DNA from: an uncultured Pseudodesulfovibrio sp.
GTDB taxonomy: Bacteria; Desulfobacterota; Desulfovibrionia; Desulfovibrionales; Desulfovibrionaceae
Direction of reading: 5' to 3'
DNA length: 20,465 nucleotides
Assembly: GCA_947259235.1 (NCBI GenBank)
Contig: CAMYLL010000009.1
Coordinates: 1-20,465, forward strand
Both the position numbers and the translations under genes were made by a program. The notes beneath the pieces were generated by a model, which was given only the letters and a program-made list of their open reading frames with translations, did no database searches and was not told the DNA's origin. Positions 1 to 7,345 of this stretch are shown here, in pieces (the first letter of the stretch is position 1; each line of letters opens with the position of its first letter).

Positions 1-552
1 TTCGAGACGGCCGAGGGAGAACGGTTCTTCGGGGTGGAGCGATTCGATCGGCAGGGCAACCATCGCTACCACGTGCACACGCTCGGCAACCTCATCCACG
101 CCGACTTCCGCATCCCGAGCTGCGACTACCGCCAGTTGCTCGAGGTGACGCGGATCCTGACCCGGAATCACCGGGACGTCCTGGAGGGCTACCGCCGGAT
201 GGTCTTCAACGTGGTGACGCACAACCGTGACGATCATGTGAAGAACTTCGCCTTCCGTCTGACCGACCACGACGATTGGGAGCTGGCGCCGGCCTACGAT
301 CTCGTTCTCGCTCCCGGGCCAGGCGGGGAGCACACCATGACCGTTGCCGGCGAGGGTCGAGCACCGGCGCGGACTCACCTGCTGCAACTGGCGGAGCCGG
401 TGGCCATCTCGAGCTCTGATGCTGAATCGATCCTCCAGGAGGTGGCACAGGCCGCTGCACGATGGCGTGCCCACGCTCGCCGGGCGGACGTGGGTGCGCG
501 AAGCGCCGGTGCGGTCGAGAAGGCTATCGAGCAGGGCTTGGCGCGCCTGTGA
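1..552 (+). CDS. hipA: HipA-family toxin kinase, C-terminal part (5' truncated by window edge)
   Basis: The reading frame is open from base 1 to the TGA at 550-552, so the start lies upstream of the window; 183 codons are visible. HipA proteins are serine/threonine kinases of type II toxin-antitoxin pairs. E. coli HipA phosphorylates glutamyl-tRNA synthetase and is neutralised by HipB. Visible motifs fit the HipA C-terminal kinase lobe: the catalytic-loop sequence HNRDDHVKNFAF (encoded around 220-255) matches the family pattern of Asp, His/Lys and Asn, and LAPAYDL (about 283-303) matches the metal-binding Asp segment. The last ~60 residues are helical, as expected. No antitoxin gene follows; hipB would normally be upstream, out of view. 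The gene is unrelated to the glycan genes that begin about 115 bp downstream, so it marks either the edge of a mobile or exchanged segment or a misjoined contig. The family call is firm; activity is unknown because the N-lobe and activation loop are not visible. Confidence 0.87.
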   Translation, partial: FETAEGERFFGVERFDRQGNHRYHVHTLGNLIHADFRIPSCDYRQLLEVTRILTRNHRDVLEGYRRMVFNVVTHNRDDHVKNFAFRLTDHDDWELAPAYDLVLAPGPGGEHTMTVAGEGRAPARTHLLQLAEPVAISSSDAESILQEVAQAAARWRAHARRADVGARSAGAVEKAIEQGLARL

Positions 553-666
553 GCGGTCACCCCCCGCCCTTTCCTCGATCCCTCTGTCCTGCTCGAGGTC
601 GGCGCTCGGCAGAACGTTGGTGGTCCCACACCAGACTATGAGCGAGAAGGCACTCGTCACTCGAGG
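553..666 (+). other. Spacer and probable rearrangement junction between hipA and truncated neuB
   Basis: These 114 bp carry no gene I can support. The frame of the downstream neuB remnant stays open back to the hipA stop codon, but the encoded residues do not resemble a NeuB N-terminus and there is no in-frame ATG, GTG or TTG before 667. No insertion-sequence ends, target-site duplication, tRNA end or terminator hairpin with a T-run was recognised. The loss of neuB homology places the breakpoint between about 600 and 695. Confidence 0.5.
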
Positions 667-1161
667 ATGATCGTCTCTCCCATGGCACCGCTGTTCATGG
701 CCTCGGTCTTCGACGCCGAGCGCGTGGACTGGCTGGAGGCCGTGGGCGTCCGGCGATACAAGGTCGCCTCGCGCTCGGTGCGGGACGAGCCGCTGCTGGC
801 GCGGCTGGCCCAGACCGGCAAGCCGCTGCTCGTGTCCCTGGGCATGTGGAACGGGGACGGCTTTCCCGCCATCCCCGGCGCCGCGGCGGTGGAGTATCTC
901 TACTGCGTATCGGAATACCCGACTCCGCTTGACCACCTGCACCTGGCCCAGTGCGATTTTTCCCGATACGCGGGATTGAGCGACCACAGCGTGGGGCTGA
1001 CCGCGTCCATGGCCGCCCTTGCCATGGGGGCGCGCATCGTGGAAAAACACTTCACCCTGGATACGTCCATGTACGGCCCGGACCACGAGGGGAGCATGGC
1101 CCCCGGCGAGCTCGAACGCCTTGTCCAATTCCGAAACGAGCTGCGGATATGTCTGAAATAA
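667..1161 (+). pseudogene. neuB: N-acetylneuraminate (nonulosonate) synthase, 5'-truncated
   Basis: NeuB-family enzymes condense phosphoenolpyruvate with a six-carbon amino sugar to give a nine-carbon nonulosonic acid. The 164-residue product clearly matches the middle and end of the TIM barrel: FMASVFDAERVDWLEAVG with YKVAS, then GKPLLVSLGM, YCVSEYPTP, GLSDHSVG and VEKHFTLD followed by GPDHEGS. The two His residues of SDH and EKH, which bind the metal in characterised NeuB, are kept. The family normally has about 90-100 further residues before the FMASVFD segment, including the early barrel strands and the Lys of the KFQ segment that contacts PEP; these are absent. A C-terminal SAF (antifreeze-like) domain is also absent, although some family members lack it. 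The ATG at 667 is the only in-frame start after the hipA stop and has no convincing Shine-Dalgarno. The product is probably inactive. The gene overlaps the next by 13 bp, so the remnant still leads the operon. Alternatively the 5' end was lost to a misassembly. Confidence 0.82.
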
Positions 1162-2519
1162 AACCAAAAGTTTCCGTCTACGTTGTCTCGCACAACTACG
1201 GCAAATACCTGGAGCAGGCCATCGAGAGCGTCCTGCGCCAGACCTTCGACGACTGGGAGCTGTTCCTGGTGGACGACAATTCGTCCGACAACACACGGGA
1301 CATACTGCAACTCTACCGGGGCGACAGCCGGGTCCGGTTCCTCAACGGCGACGGCAAGGGGCTGATCCCGGTGGCGAACAAGGTGCTCCGGGCCGCCAGG
1401 GGCGAGTATCTGATCCGCCTCGACGCGGACGATCTTTTTGACGAGAACGCCCTGCTTGTGCTATCCAACTATCTGGACAGGCACGACAACGTGGCCCTGG
1501 TCTACCCGGACTACTATCTCATCGACGAGACCGGGGTCGCCTACTCAAACATCAGAAAGGAATCCCTGGCCCAGGTGGACCACGTGCAGGACACGCCGCC
1601 CCACGGGGCGTGCACCATGATCCGCAAATCCGTGCTGGAGGAGATCGGCGGCTACAACGAGGCCCTGACCGCACAGGACGGCTTTTACGTCTGGAGCCGG
1701 GTCAAGGACACCCACAAGATCCGCAACGTCAACCTGCCGCTCTTCTACTACCGCCAGCACGGAGCCAACCTGACGGCCAACACGGCCCGCATCACCATGG
1801 CGCGGCAGGAAATCAAGAAGATAGCCTGCGACGGCATGGTCGACTGCGAAAACGCGCCCATCGTGGCGGTCATCCCCTGCCGACAGAGCTACGACTTCAC
1901 CCCGGCCGTGTGGCGGGAGGACATCGGCGGCATGACCCTCCTCGACATAGCCATCGGCAAATGCCTGTCGTCGAGCCTGTTCAGCCACGTGGTGGTCACG
2001 GCGGATTCCCGCGACGTGCTGCCTTTCATCGACCGGCACGACGACCAGCGCCTGTTCTTCGTGGAGCGCAGCCACGACTCCACACTGCGCTCACGCCCCA
2101 TGGCCGACACCCTGGAGGTGGTGGGCACGAGGCTCTCCCTGCCGGAGACCGCCACCATGGTCCTGTGCTATCCGCAGGCTCCCCTTGCCGCGGTGGCCAC
2201 CCTTGAGGAGGCGGTGTACACACTGTTCATGCACGATGCGGACAGCGCCTTCTCAGCCACGCCCATAGACGTCCCCCTCTACCGGAAGGGGCCGCACGGC
2301 ATGCTTCGGATCAACCCGTCGGATGTTTCCAGCAGCGACTTCAACACCGTGTACAAGGAGTCCCGGGACGTCTTCGCCCTCCGGGTGAAGAACCTGAAGC
2401 GCGGCAGCATCACCGGGAGCAGGAGCGTATGCTTCCCCGTGCCGCGGGACAAACAGCTCTACATCGACAGCTTCCAGGATCTCTCCCTGGCCCGGTCGAT
2501 CTTCAACAAGCAGCCATGA
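1149..2519 (+). CDS. Family 2 glycosyltransferase fused to a diverged cytidylyltransferase-like domain
   Basis: 456 residues. The start ATG at 1149 lies inside the end of the neuB remnant (13-bp overlap); the longer frame upstream is just neuB read out of frame. Residues ~7-230 are a GT-A family 2 glycosyltransferase: VSVYVVSHNYGKYLEQAI at the start, VDDNSSD at 41-47, and the metal-binding DAD motif at 92-94. Residues ~238-456 look like a CMP-sugar synthetase (NeuA-type) fold: VAVIPCRQ at 239-246, LLDIAIGKCLSSSLFSHVVV, VLCYPQAPLAAVATLEEAV, and the ending LYIDSFQDLSLARSIF, which parallels IDIDTPEDLEVAREVI in the intact synthetase at 12931-13638. The GGSK-type nucleotide-binding signature is missing and only one of the two C-terminal metal-binding Asp positions is kept (D440). 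The domain may therefore have lost catalysis or bind nucleotide or CMP-sugar as a regulatory module. The first domain is firm; the second is a remote-similarity inference. Confidence 0.85.
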   Translation: MSEIKPKVSVYVVSHNYGKYLEQAIESVLRQTFDDWELFLVDDNSSDNTRDILQLYRGDSRVRFLNGDGKGLIPVANKVLRAARGEYLIRLDADDLFDENALLVLSNYLDRHDNVALVYPDYYLIDETGVAYSNIRKESLAQVDHVQDTPPHGACTMIRKSVLEEIGGYNEALTAQDGFYVWSRVKDTHKIRNVNLPLFYYRQHGANLTANTARITMARQEIKKIACDGMVDCENAPIVAVIPCRQSYDFTPAVWREDIGGMTLLDIAIGKCLSSSLFSHVVVTADSRDVLPFIDRHDDQRLFFVERSHDSTLRSRPMADTLEVVGTRLSLPETATMVLCYPQAPLAAVATLEEAVYTLFMHDADSAFSATPIDVPLYRKGPHGMLRINPSDVSSSDFNTVYKESRDVFALRVKNLKRGSITGSRSVCFPVPRDKQLYIDSFQDLSLARSIFNKQP

Positions 2520-3568
2520 GTGCCATGAAGAAACGCTTTTCAAAACCCTCCGGCGCCACCCTTGCGCGGCAGCAGGACTTTCTGCGGCGCAACGACGCCC
2601 TGAACAGCCAAAGCCGGGAGGCGGCGCAGCGACTGGCCCACGCCCCGCTGCGGTCCCGCTGTCCCCTGTGCGCCGGGCCGTTGCCGGAAACGGACCGCTT
2701 CGTCCACCGCGGAGCGCCGTATTTCCAATGCAACGTCTGCGGGCATATCGCCTCGCTCAACGACTCTGAACGCGTCGGCCAGGACCGCGACCAGTATGCG
2801 CAGGTATATCCCAGGCTGTCCTCCGGGGAGTGCCGGGCCAGAATGGAGGACATCTACCAACCCAAGCTGGAATGGATACTGGACGCCTGCTCCGGACAGC
2901 TCGGACTGACCCGGGCGGAAATGCTCTCCCGCTCCTGGCTCGAGATCGGCTGCGGCGAAGGGCTGTTCCTCAAGGCGCTCGACGAGAGCGGAGCCGCCCG
3001 CCTTCAGGGCCTCGGCGTGGACGAGCACATGCTCTCGCGCAGCCGGGAGCTGCTGGGCGAGGGACGCGTCCACGCCCTCAACGGCTCGCTGGGCCAGACC
3101 ATCCTGGCGCACGGCCCCCAGGTCGTGGTGGCCTGGTTCGTGCTGGAACACATCTTTGACCTGCACGCCCTGGCCGATGCCCTGAACGCACTGCCCGCGG
3201 GTACTATCCTCTGCTTCTCGGTCCCGGTCTACGGGCTTTCGGCCATGCTGGAGGCCGCCTGCGACGCCCTCTATCCCCGAACCCTGGACAGCCGGGTCCA
3301 CACCCAGCTCTTCACCGACGAATCCATCGACTATTTTCTGGCCCGCAGCGGTTTCGCCAAGGCGGCGGAATGGGTTTTCGGCCAGGACGTGGCCGACCTG
3401 GGGAGACTGCTGAACCTGGCCCCCTCCGAGGACACGGCCCCTCCCTGCATCGAGCGGGCGCGAGAGTCCTTCTTCCGGGCCGGAGACGAGTTGCAGCAGG
3501 TGGTGGACCGCCACATGCTGGCCGATTCGCGCCACGTCATGGCCGTAAAGAACCCGACAACGGATTGA
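2516..3568 (+). CDS. Class I SAM-dependent methyltransferase with N-terminal zinc ribbon
   Basis: 350 residues; the start overlaps the preceding stop as ATGA (2516-2519), with a second in-frame ATG three codons later. Residues ~45-75 hold two CxxC pairs (CPLC and CNVC), a likely structural zinc ribbon as found in many sugar C- or O-methyltransferases of glycan loci. The Rossmann core follows, with SAM motif I WLEIGCGEGLFL at ~141-152, an acidic residue ending the next strand (GLGVDEH), and the post-motif segment VVVAWFVLEHIFDLHALAD, typical of the Methyltransf_11/23 type. The C-terminal part (RVHTQLFTDESIDYFLARSGF) also fits this group. It probably methylates a sugar or glycan intermediate in the cytoplasm. 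The substrate cannot be read from sequence. It is translationally coupled to the GT2 gene and lies 8 bp before the first amidotransferase. Confidence 0.85.
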   Translation: MSAMKKRFSKPSGATLARQQDFLRRNDALNSQSREAAQRLAHAPLRSRCPLCAGPLPETDRFVHRGAPYFQCNVCGHIASLNDSERVGQDRDQYAQVYPRLSSGECRARMEDIYQPKLEWILDACSGQLGLTRAEMLSRSWLEIGCGEGLFLKALDESGAARLQGLGVDEHMLSRSRELLGEGRVHALNGSLGQTILAHGPQVVVAWFVLEHIFDLHALADALNALPAGTILCFSVPVYGLSAMLEAACDALYPRTLDSRVHTQLFTDESIDYFLARSGFAKAAEWVFGQDVADLGRLLNLAPSEDTAPPCIERARESFFRAGDELQQVVDRHMLADSRHVMAVKNPTTD

Positions 3569-3576
3569 TCCCCGCC

Positions 3577-4812
3577 ATGAAACACTGCACGCGCTGTCTC
3601 TACACGGAAGCACACCCCCTCAACCTCGTCCTGGACGAGGAGGGCGTGTGCAGCGGGTGCAGGGTCCACGAGGAAAAGGACACCCTTGACTGGGACGCCC
3701 GGTTCAAACGGCTCGAAGAGCTTGTCCGGCCCTATCGCTGCGCGAGCCGGCATTTCCACGATTGCATCGTGCCGGTCTCCGGGGCCGGAGATTCCTTCTT
3801 CATCGTCGACATGGTCAAGAACCGGCTGAAGATGAACCCCCTGCTCGTGACCTACAACAAGCAGTACAACACGCCGACGGGCATCGCCAACCTCGCCACC
3901 CTGCGCACCGTCTTCGACTGCGACCTCCTGCAGCAGACCCTCTCGCCCGCAGGCGTCAAGGCCGTGACCCGCGCCACGCTGCGCCTGATGGGCAGCATGT
4001 ACTGGCATTGTCTGGCCGGAAGCACGGCGTTCCCGGTCCAGATCGCCACGCGGTTCAAGATTCCCCTGATCATCTGGGGCGCGCACCAGGGGCTGGAGCA
4101 GGTGGGTATGTATTCCCATCTGGACGAGGTCGAGATGTCCCGCAAATACCGGCAGGAGCACGACCTCATGGGCTTCGAGGCAGAGGACCTGCTGCGCCTC
4201 GCGCCTGAGCTGGAGGAGCGGGATGTACTCCCATACGGCTATCCCAACGAGCACGAGCTGGCCAGCGTCGGGGTGCGCGGCATCTACCTGGGCAACTACA
4301 TCCGGTGGGACTCCAAGACCCAGCACGAAGCCATGATCGCCCGCCACGGGTTCGAGCCCGGGCGGCAGCAGCGGACATTCGACAGTTACAACCACGCCGA
4401 CAGCCACCATTACTCCGGCGTGCACGACCTCATCAAATTCATGAAGCACGGCTATTCCAAGGTCGTGGACCACGCCTGCCGGGAGATTCGCCACAAGCGG
4501 CTCTCCAGGGAGGCCGCCCTCGACGCGGCGATCCGATACATGGCCGTGAACCCCGCCGACATGGGCCTGTTCCTGGAATGGATCGGCCTCTCCAGAGACG
4601 CCTTTCTCGACCTCGTCGACGCCCACCGCGACCCGCGCGTCTGGACCAGGGAGAGCGGAACGTGGCGGCTGAGGGAGGTGTGGCCGGCCTCTCCCCGGGT
4701 GGACGAAACCGGCCTCCCGGCCTACGGCTATCAGCCTGACGGCTCCAGGGACATCCCCGGGCCAAAGGACAAATACGTACTCATCGGACGAGGCTGGATC
4801 GATGCACCCTGA
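3577..4812 (+). CDS. N-acetyl sugar amidotransferase-like protein with variant PP-loop (SGAGDS)
   Basis: 411 residues. It resembles the WbpG/PseA family, ATP-dependent PP-loop enzymes that turn an acetamido group on an activated sugar or nonulosonic acid into an acetamidino group. N-terminal cysteines C4, C7, C25 and C28 (CTRC and CSGC) form the zinc ribbon typical of the family. The PP-loop at residues 68-73 reads SGAGDS instead of the usual SGGxDS, with the second glycine replaced by Ala. The body matches the family and the paralogue at 6205-7332: GIYLGNYIRWDSKTQHE, the DLIKFMKHGYSKVVDHACREI segment and the C-terminal WTRESGTWRL versus WKRTNGRWHL. This copy is 36 residues longer, with an extra C-terminal tail. 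It starts 8 bp after the methyltransferase stop with no clear Shine-Dalgarno, so it is probably translated by coupling. It may have an altered nucleotide site, or be a non-catalytic partner of the second copy. Confidence 0.83.
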   Translation: MKHCTRCLYTEAHPLNLVLDEEGVCSGCRVHEEKDTLDWDARFKRLEELVRPYRCASRHFHDCIVPVSGAGDSFFIVDMVKNRLKMNPLLVTYNKQYNTPTGIANLATLRTVFDCDLLQQTLSPAGVKAVTRATLRLMGSMYWHCLAGSTAFPVQIATRFKIPLIIWGAHQGLEQVGMYSHLDEVEMSRKYRQEHDLMGFEAEDLLRLAPELEERDVLPYGYPNEHELASVGVRGIYLGNYIRWDSKTQHEAMIARHGFEPGRQQRTFDSYNHADSHHYSGVHDLIKFMKHGYSKVVDHACREIRHKRLSREAALDAAIRYMAVNPADMGLFLEWIGLSRDAFLDLVDAHRDPRVWTRESGTWRLREVWPASPRVDETGLPAYGYQPDGSRDIPGPKDKYVLIGRGWIDAP

Positions 4813-6205
4813 CCACGAGACAACGTTCCACGAGCTGTGCGACAGGCTCAATCTCATCCTCGCCTTCGACCACGTGGGCAGGGCGGGCAACGGCTTCCTG
4901 CTCGGCATCTTCGACCAGCACCCCCAGGTGGTGAGCAGCCACTGGGTCCACTACATCTACTCCTACCTGGTCACCGAGTTCGGCCCGGAGCAGGAGCTGG
5001 ACTCGCAGCGCGCCCACGACTTCATGCTCAATCAGAGCTATTTCCAATTCGTTTTTCAGGACGCGGACCAATACATCCGGGCCAACGTCCACAAGATGGG
5101 CGGCGACCCGGACAACCCCATCGACAGGCCCCTGTGCCGACATGTGTTCCGCGAGCTGGTGCTGGCCAGGCCGCGCATCCGACGGCGCGAACTGGTCATC
5201 GCCGCCTACTACGCCATGACGGTCGGCATGGGCCGGGACGTTTCCCAGGCGCGATACCTGCTCATCGCAGACGCCGTGAGCCTGCGGGCGGAACACGTCA
5301 TGGACGGATTCTCCGGCGCGGTGCTCGACGCCGCCCTTGCCGACTTTCCGGACCTGATGCCCCTGAGCCTCGTGCGCGACCCGCGCGCCATGTTCGCCTC
5401 CAACCGGCACCAGTTCGTCAACGCCCTGGGCAACATGTACAGCGTCCGCCCGGGCAACACCCTGCGCCAGTTGCGGCGGCTCCTGAAGAACGACTTGCGG
5501 GCGGACACGTCGGTCTGGCCCTTCTGGCTGGTCTACGGCACGCAGACGGCGCGGTGCATCTACCGCCTGCGCCAGCGCTTCCAGCGGCAGTTCCGCGTGT
5601 TGCGCAACGAGGATCTCAACCTCCATTTCGTCCCGACCATGCGCCGTGTTACCGACTGGCTGGGGCTTAACATGCTGCCGCAGTGGCTCGACGAGGACTA
5701 CGTCCCCACCTCCATGGGCAGCCCGTGGAAGGGCACGGGGGCATACAACAGCCGCTATCAATCAAAGACGAACGGACTCCTGCACAACGACCCCCAGGCG
5801 GTGGCCGAGCGTTCCGTCGGACCCAACAAGCACGTCACGGTCCGCTGGCGCAGCAAGCTCGCGCCGCATGAAATCCGGCTGATCGAGCTTCTCTTCAAGG
5901 ACGAGATGGACGACCTGGGCTACGAACCCGTCTCCGGCCCGGAGGCGTGCCGCGACTCCCTTGGCCGGTGTCTGGCCCGCCCCATGCGCGGCGAGCTGCC
6001 CACGGCGGACTGGATCGCCAGGGGGTTTGCCGAATCCCGGGGCGAGGGCTTCCGGCGGCTCTACTACCTCATCGCCTTCCCGCCCTTCGCCGTGCTCTCG
6101 CGCATCAAGATATTCCAGCTCGCGGCCGCGGGCTTCTTTGCCAATGTCACGGACGGCAAGAGCGCCACCCGTTTCCTCTCGCCGGTTCACAAGGTGCTGA
6201 AGTAA
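4802..6205 (+). CDS. Sulfotransferase-like protein
   Basis: 467 residues, starting within the end of the upstream gene (11-bp overlap). Residues ~18-43 have the arrangement of the PAPS 5'-phosphosulfate-binding loop: a hydrophobic strand, then VGRAGNG, then FLLGIFDQHPQV, comparable to the usual GxxRSGTTLL..LL..HP pattern although the loop is diverged. Residues 189-202, LVRDPRAMFASNRH, match the 3'-phosphate-binding segment (RDPR..xxS) well. Known enzymes of this fold move sulfate from PAPS to a sugar or protein hydroxyl. Family members are usually 250-350 residues, so this one carries a long extra C-terminal region. It includes a hydrophobic stretch (~420-450, LYYLIAFPPFAVL and IFQLAAAGFFANV) that might associate with the membrane. 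Sitting between the two amidotransferases, it probably decorates the same glycan. The loop divergence leaves open that it binds a different phospho-ligand. Confidence 0.75.
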   Translation: MHPDHETTFHELCDRLNLILAFDHVGRAGNGFLLGIFDQHPQVVSSHWVHYIYSYLVTEFGPEQELDSQRAHDFMLNQSYFQFVFQDADQYIRANVHKMGGDPDNPIDRPLCRHVFRELVLARPRIRRRELVIAAYYAMTVGMGRDVSQARYLLIADAVSLRAEHVMDGFSGAVLDAALADFPDLMPLSLVRDPRAMFASNRHQFVNALGNMYSVRPGNTLRQLRRLLKNDLRADTSVWPFWLVYGTQTARCIYRLRQRFQRQFRVLRNEDLNLHFVPTMRRVTDWLGLNMLPQWLDEDYVPTSMGSPWKGTGAYNSRYQSKTNGLLHNDPQAVAERSVGPNKHVTVRWRSKLAPHEIRLIELLFKDEMDDLGYEPVSGPEACRDSLGRCLARPMRGELPTADWIARGFAESRGEGFRRLYYLIAFPPFAVLSRIKIFQLAAAGFFANVTDGKSATRFLSPVHKVLK

Positions 6206-7332
6206 TGCGTTACTGCAAGAAATGCGTCCAGCCGGACACCCGCCCCGGCATCAGGTTCGACGAGCACGGCGTCTGCCCGGCCTGCACCTTCATGGCCGAG
6301 GCCCCCGCCGTGGACTGGGACGCCAGGCGCGCGGAGCTGGAAGCCATCGCCGATTACGGCCGGGCCCACCGCTCTCACGGATACGACTGCATCATCGGCG
6401 TCAGCGGCGGCAAGGACAGCACCCGGCAGGCCATGTACGTCCGGGACGAGCTGGGGCTCAATCCGCTGCTGGTCAACTGCTCCTACCCGCCGGAGCAGAT
6501 AACGGACCGGGGCGCACACAACGCGGCCAACCTCGTGGAGCTCGGCTTCGACATGATCAGCTACTGTCCGGCCCCGGGCATATGGAAGACGCTGCAATGG
6601 GAAAGCCTGACCCGACACGGCAATCTGTTCAAGTCCTCGGAGATGGCCCTCTACGCAAGCGCGCCGCGCATCTCCCTGGCCTACAGGATTCCCCTGGTCT
6701 TCCTGGGCGAAAACCCGGCCCAGACCGTTGGCGAGCTCTGCCTGGGCACCACCACCGGCGACGCCAACCGGGTCAAACACGGCAACACCATTGCCGGTGG
6801 CCTGGACGGGGTGAAGCCCCGGGACATGGAGGAATGCCGGACCATTCTCTACAGGTTTCCCTCGGACGCGGAGATGGGGAACGCCCTGATGCGGATCGTC
6901 TATCTGGGGTACTACATAAGGGATTTCGGCAAGCGGAAGAACGCGGAGTTCTCAATGGCCCACGGCATGGAGGTGCGCCACGACCCGCCCGAGGACATCG
7001 GCGACATCACGGGCCACGAGGCCCTGGACGAGGATTTCGTCATCGTCAACCAGATGCTCAAATACATCAAGCTGGGCTTCGGCAAGGTGGTGGATCAGGT
7101 CAGCGAGGAGGTGCGCCTCGGCACCATGACGCGGGATGAGGCCGTGCGGCTGGCCCGGCTCTACGACGGCGCGTGCGCCCCGAGGTTCATCGAAAAGTTG
7201 TGCCGCTACTTCGGCATCTCCCGCGAGGAGTTCGACCGCATGGTCGAACGGTTCAGGAACCGCGACGTCTGGAAGCGCACCAACGGCAGGTGGCACCTGG
7301 CCGTGGATTTCGACAACACGCCTCTTCCCTAG
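6205..7332 (+). CDS. N-acetyl sugar amidotransferase (WbpG/PseA family), intact PP-loop
   Basis: 375 residues, close to the usual family length. The start ATG shares a base with the upstream TAA (TAATG at 6203-6207). Zinc-ribbon cysteines are C4, C7, C24 and C27 (CKKC and CPAC). The ATP-pyrophosphatase loop SGGKDS is canonical at residues 67-72, followed by the family-typical GLNPLLVNCSYPPEQ and a later VYLGYYIRDF segment. Family enzymes activate the acetamido carbonyl with ATP and replace oxygen with nitrogen to give an acetamidino group; Pseudomonas WbpG takes its ammonia from HisH2/HisF2 glutaminase partners. No HisH- or HisF-like gene is in the window. This is the last gene of the plus-strand operon and ends 13 bp from the end of the convergent operon. 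The acceptor sugar is unknown. Two paralogues around a sulfotransferase suggest two modification steps or a heteromeric enzyme. Confidence 0.88.
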   Translation: MRYCKKCVQPDTRPGIRFDEHGVCPACTFMAEAPAVDWDARRAELEAIADYGRAHRSHGYDCIIGVSGGKDSTRQAMYVRDELGLNPLLVNCSYPPEQITDRGAHNAANLVELGFDMISYCPAPGIWKTLQWESLTRHGNLFKSSEMALYASAPRISLAYRIPLVFLGENPAQTVGELCLGTTTGDANRVKHGNTIAGGLDGVKPRDMEECRTILYRFPSDAEMGNALMRIVYLGYYIRDFGKRKNAEFSMAHGMEVRHDPPEDIGDITGHEALDEDFVIVNQMLKYIKLGFGKVVDQVSEEVRLGTMTRDEAVRLARLYDGACAPRFIEKLCRYFGISREEFDRMVERFRNRDVWKRTNGRWHLAVDFDNTPLP

Positions 7333-7345
7333 CGGCCCGCCCCGC

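Noticed and set aside
951..1148. Upstream extension of the GT2 gene to an ATG at 951
   Set aside because: The extra residues are the neuB remnant read out of frame; the GT-A domain begins immediately after the ATG at 1149.
3331..4908. Long open frame on the minus strand (about 525 codons) opposite the first amidotransferase
   Set aside because: It mirrors codon bias of a high-GC gene; the encoded protein is low-complexity, matches nothing recognisable, and the opposite strand carries a clear family member with conserved motifs.
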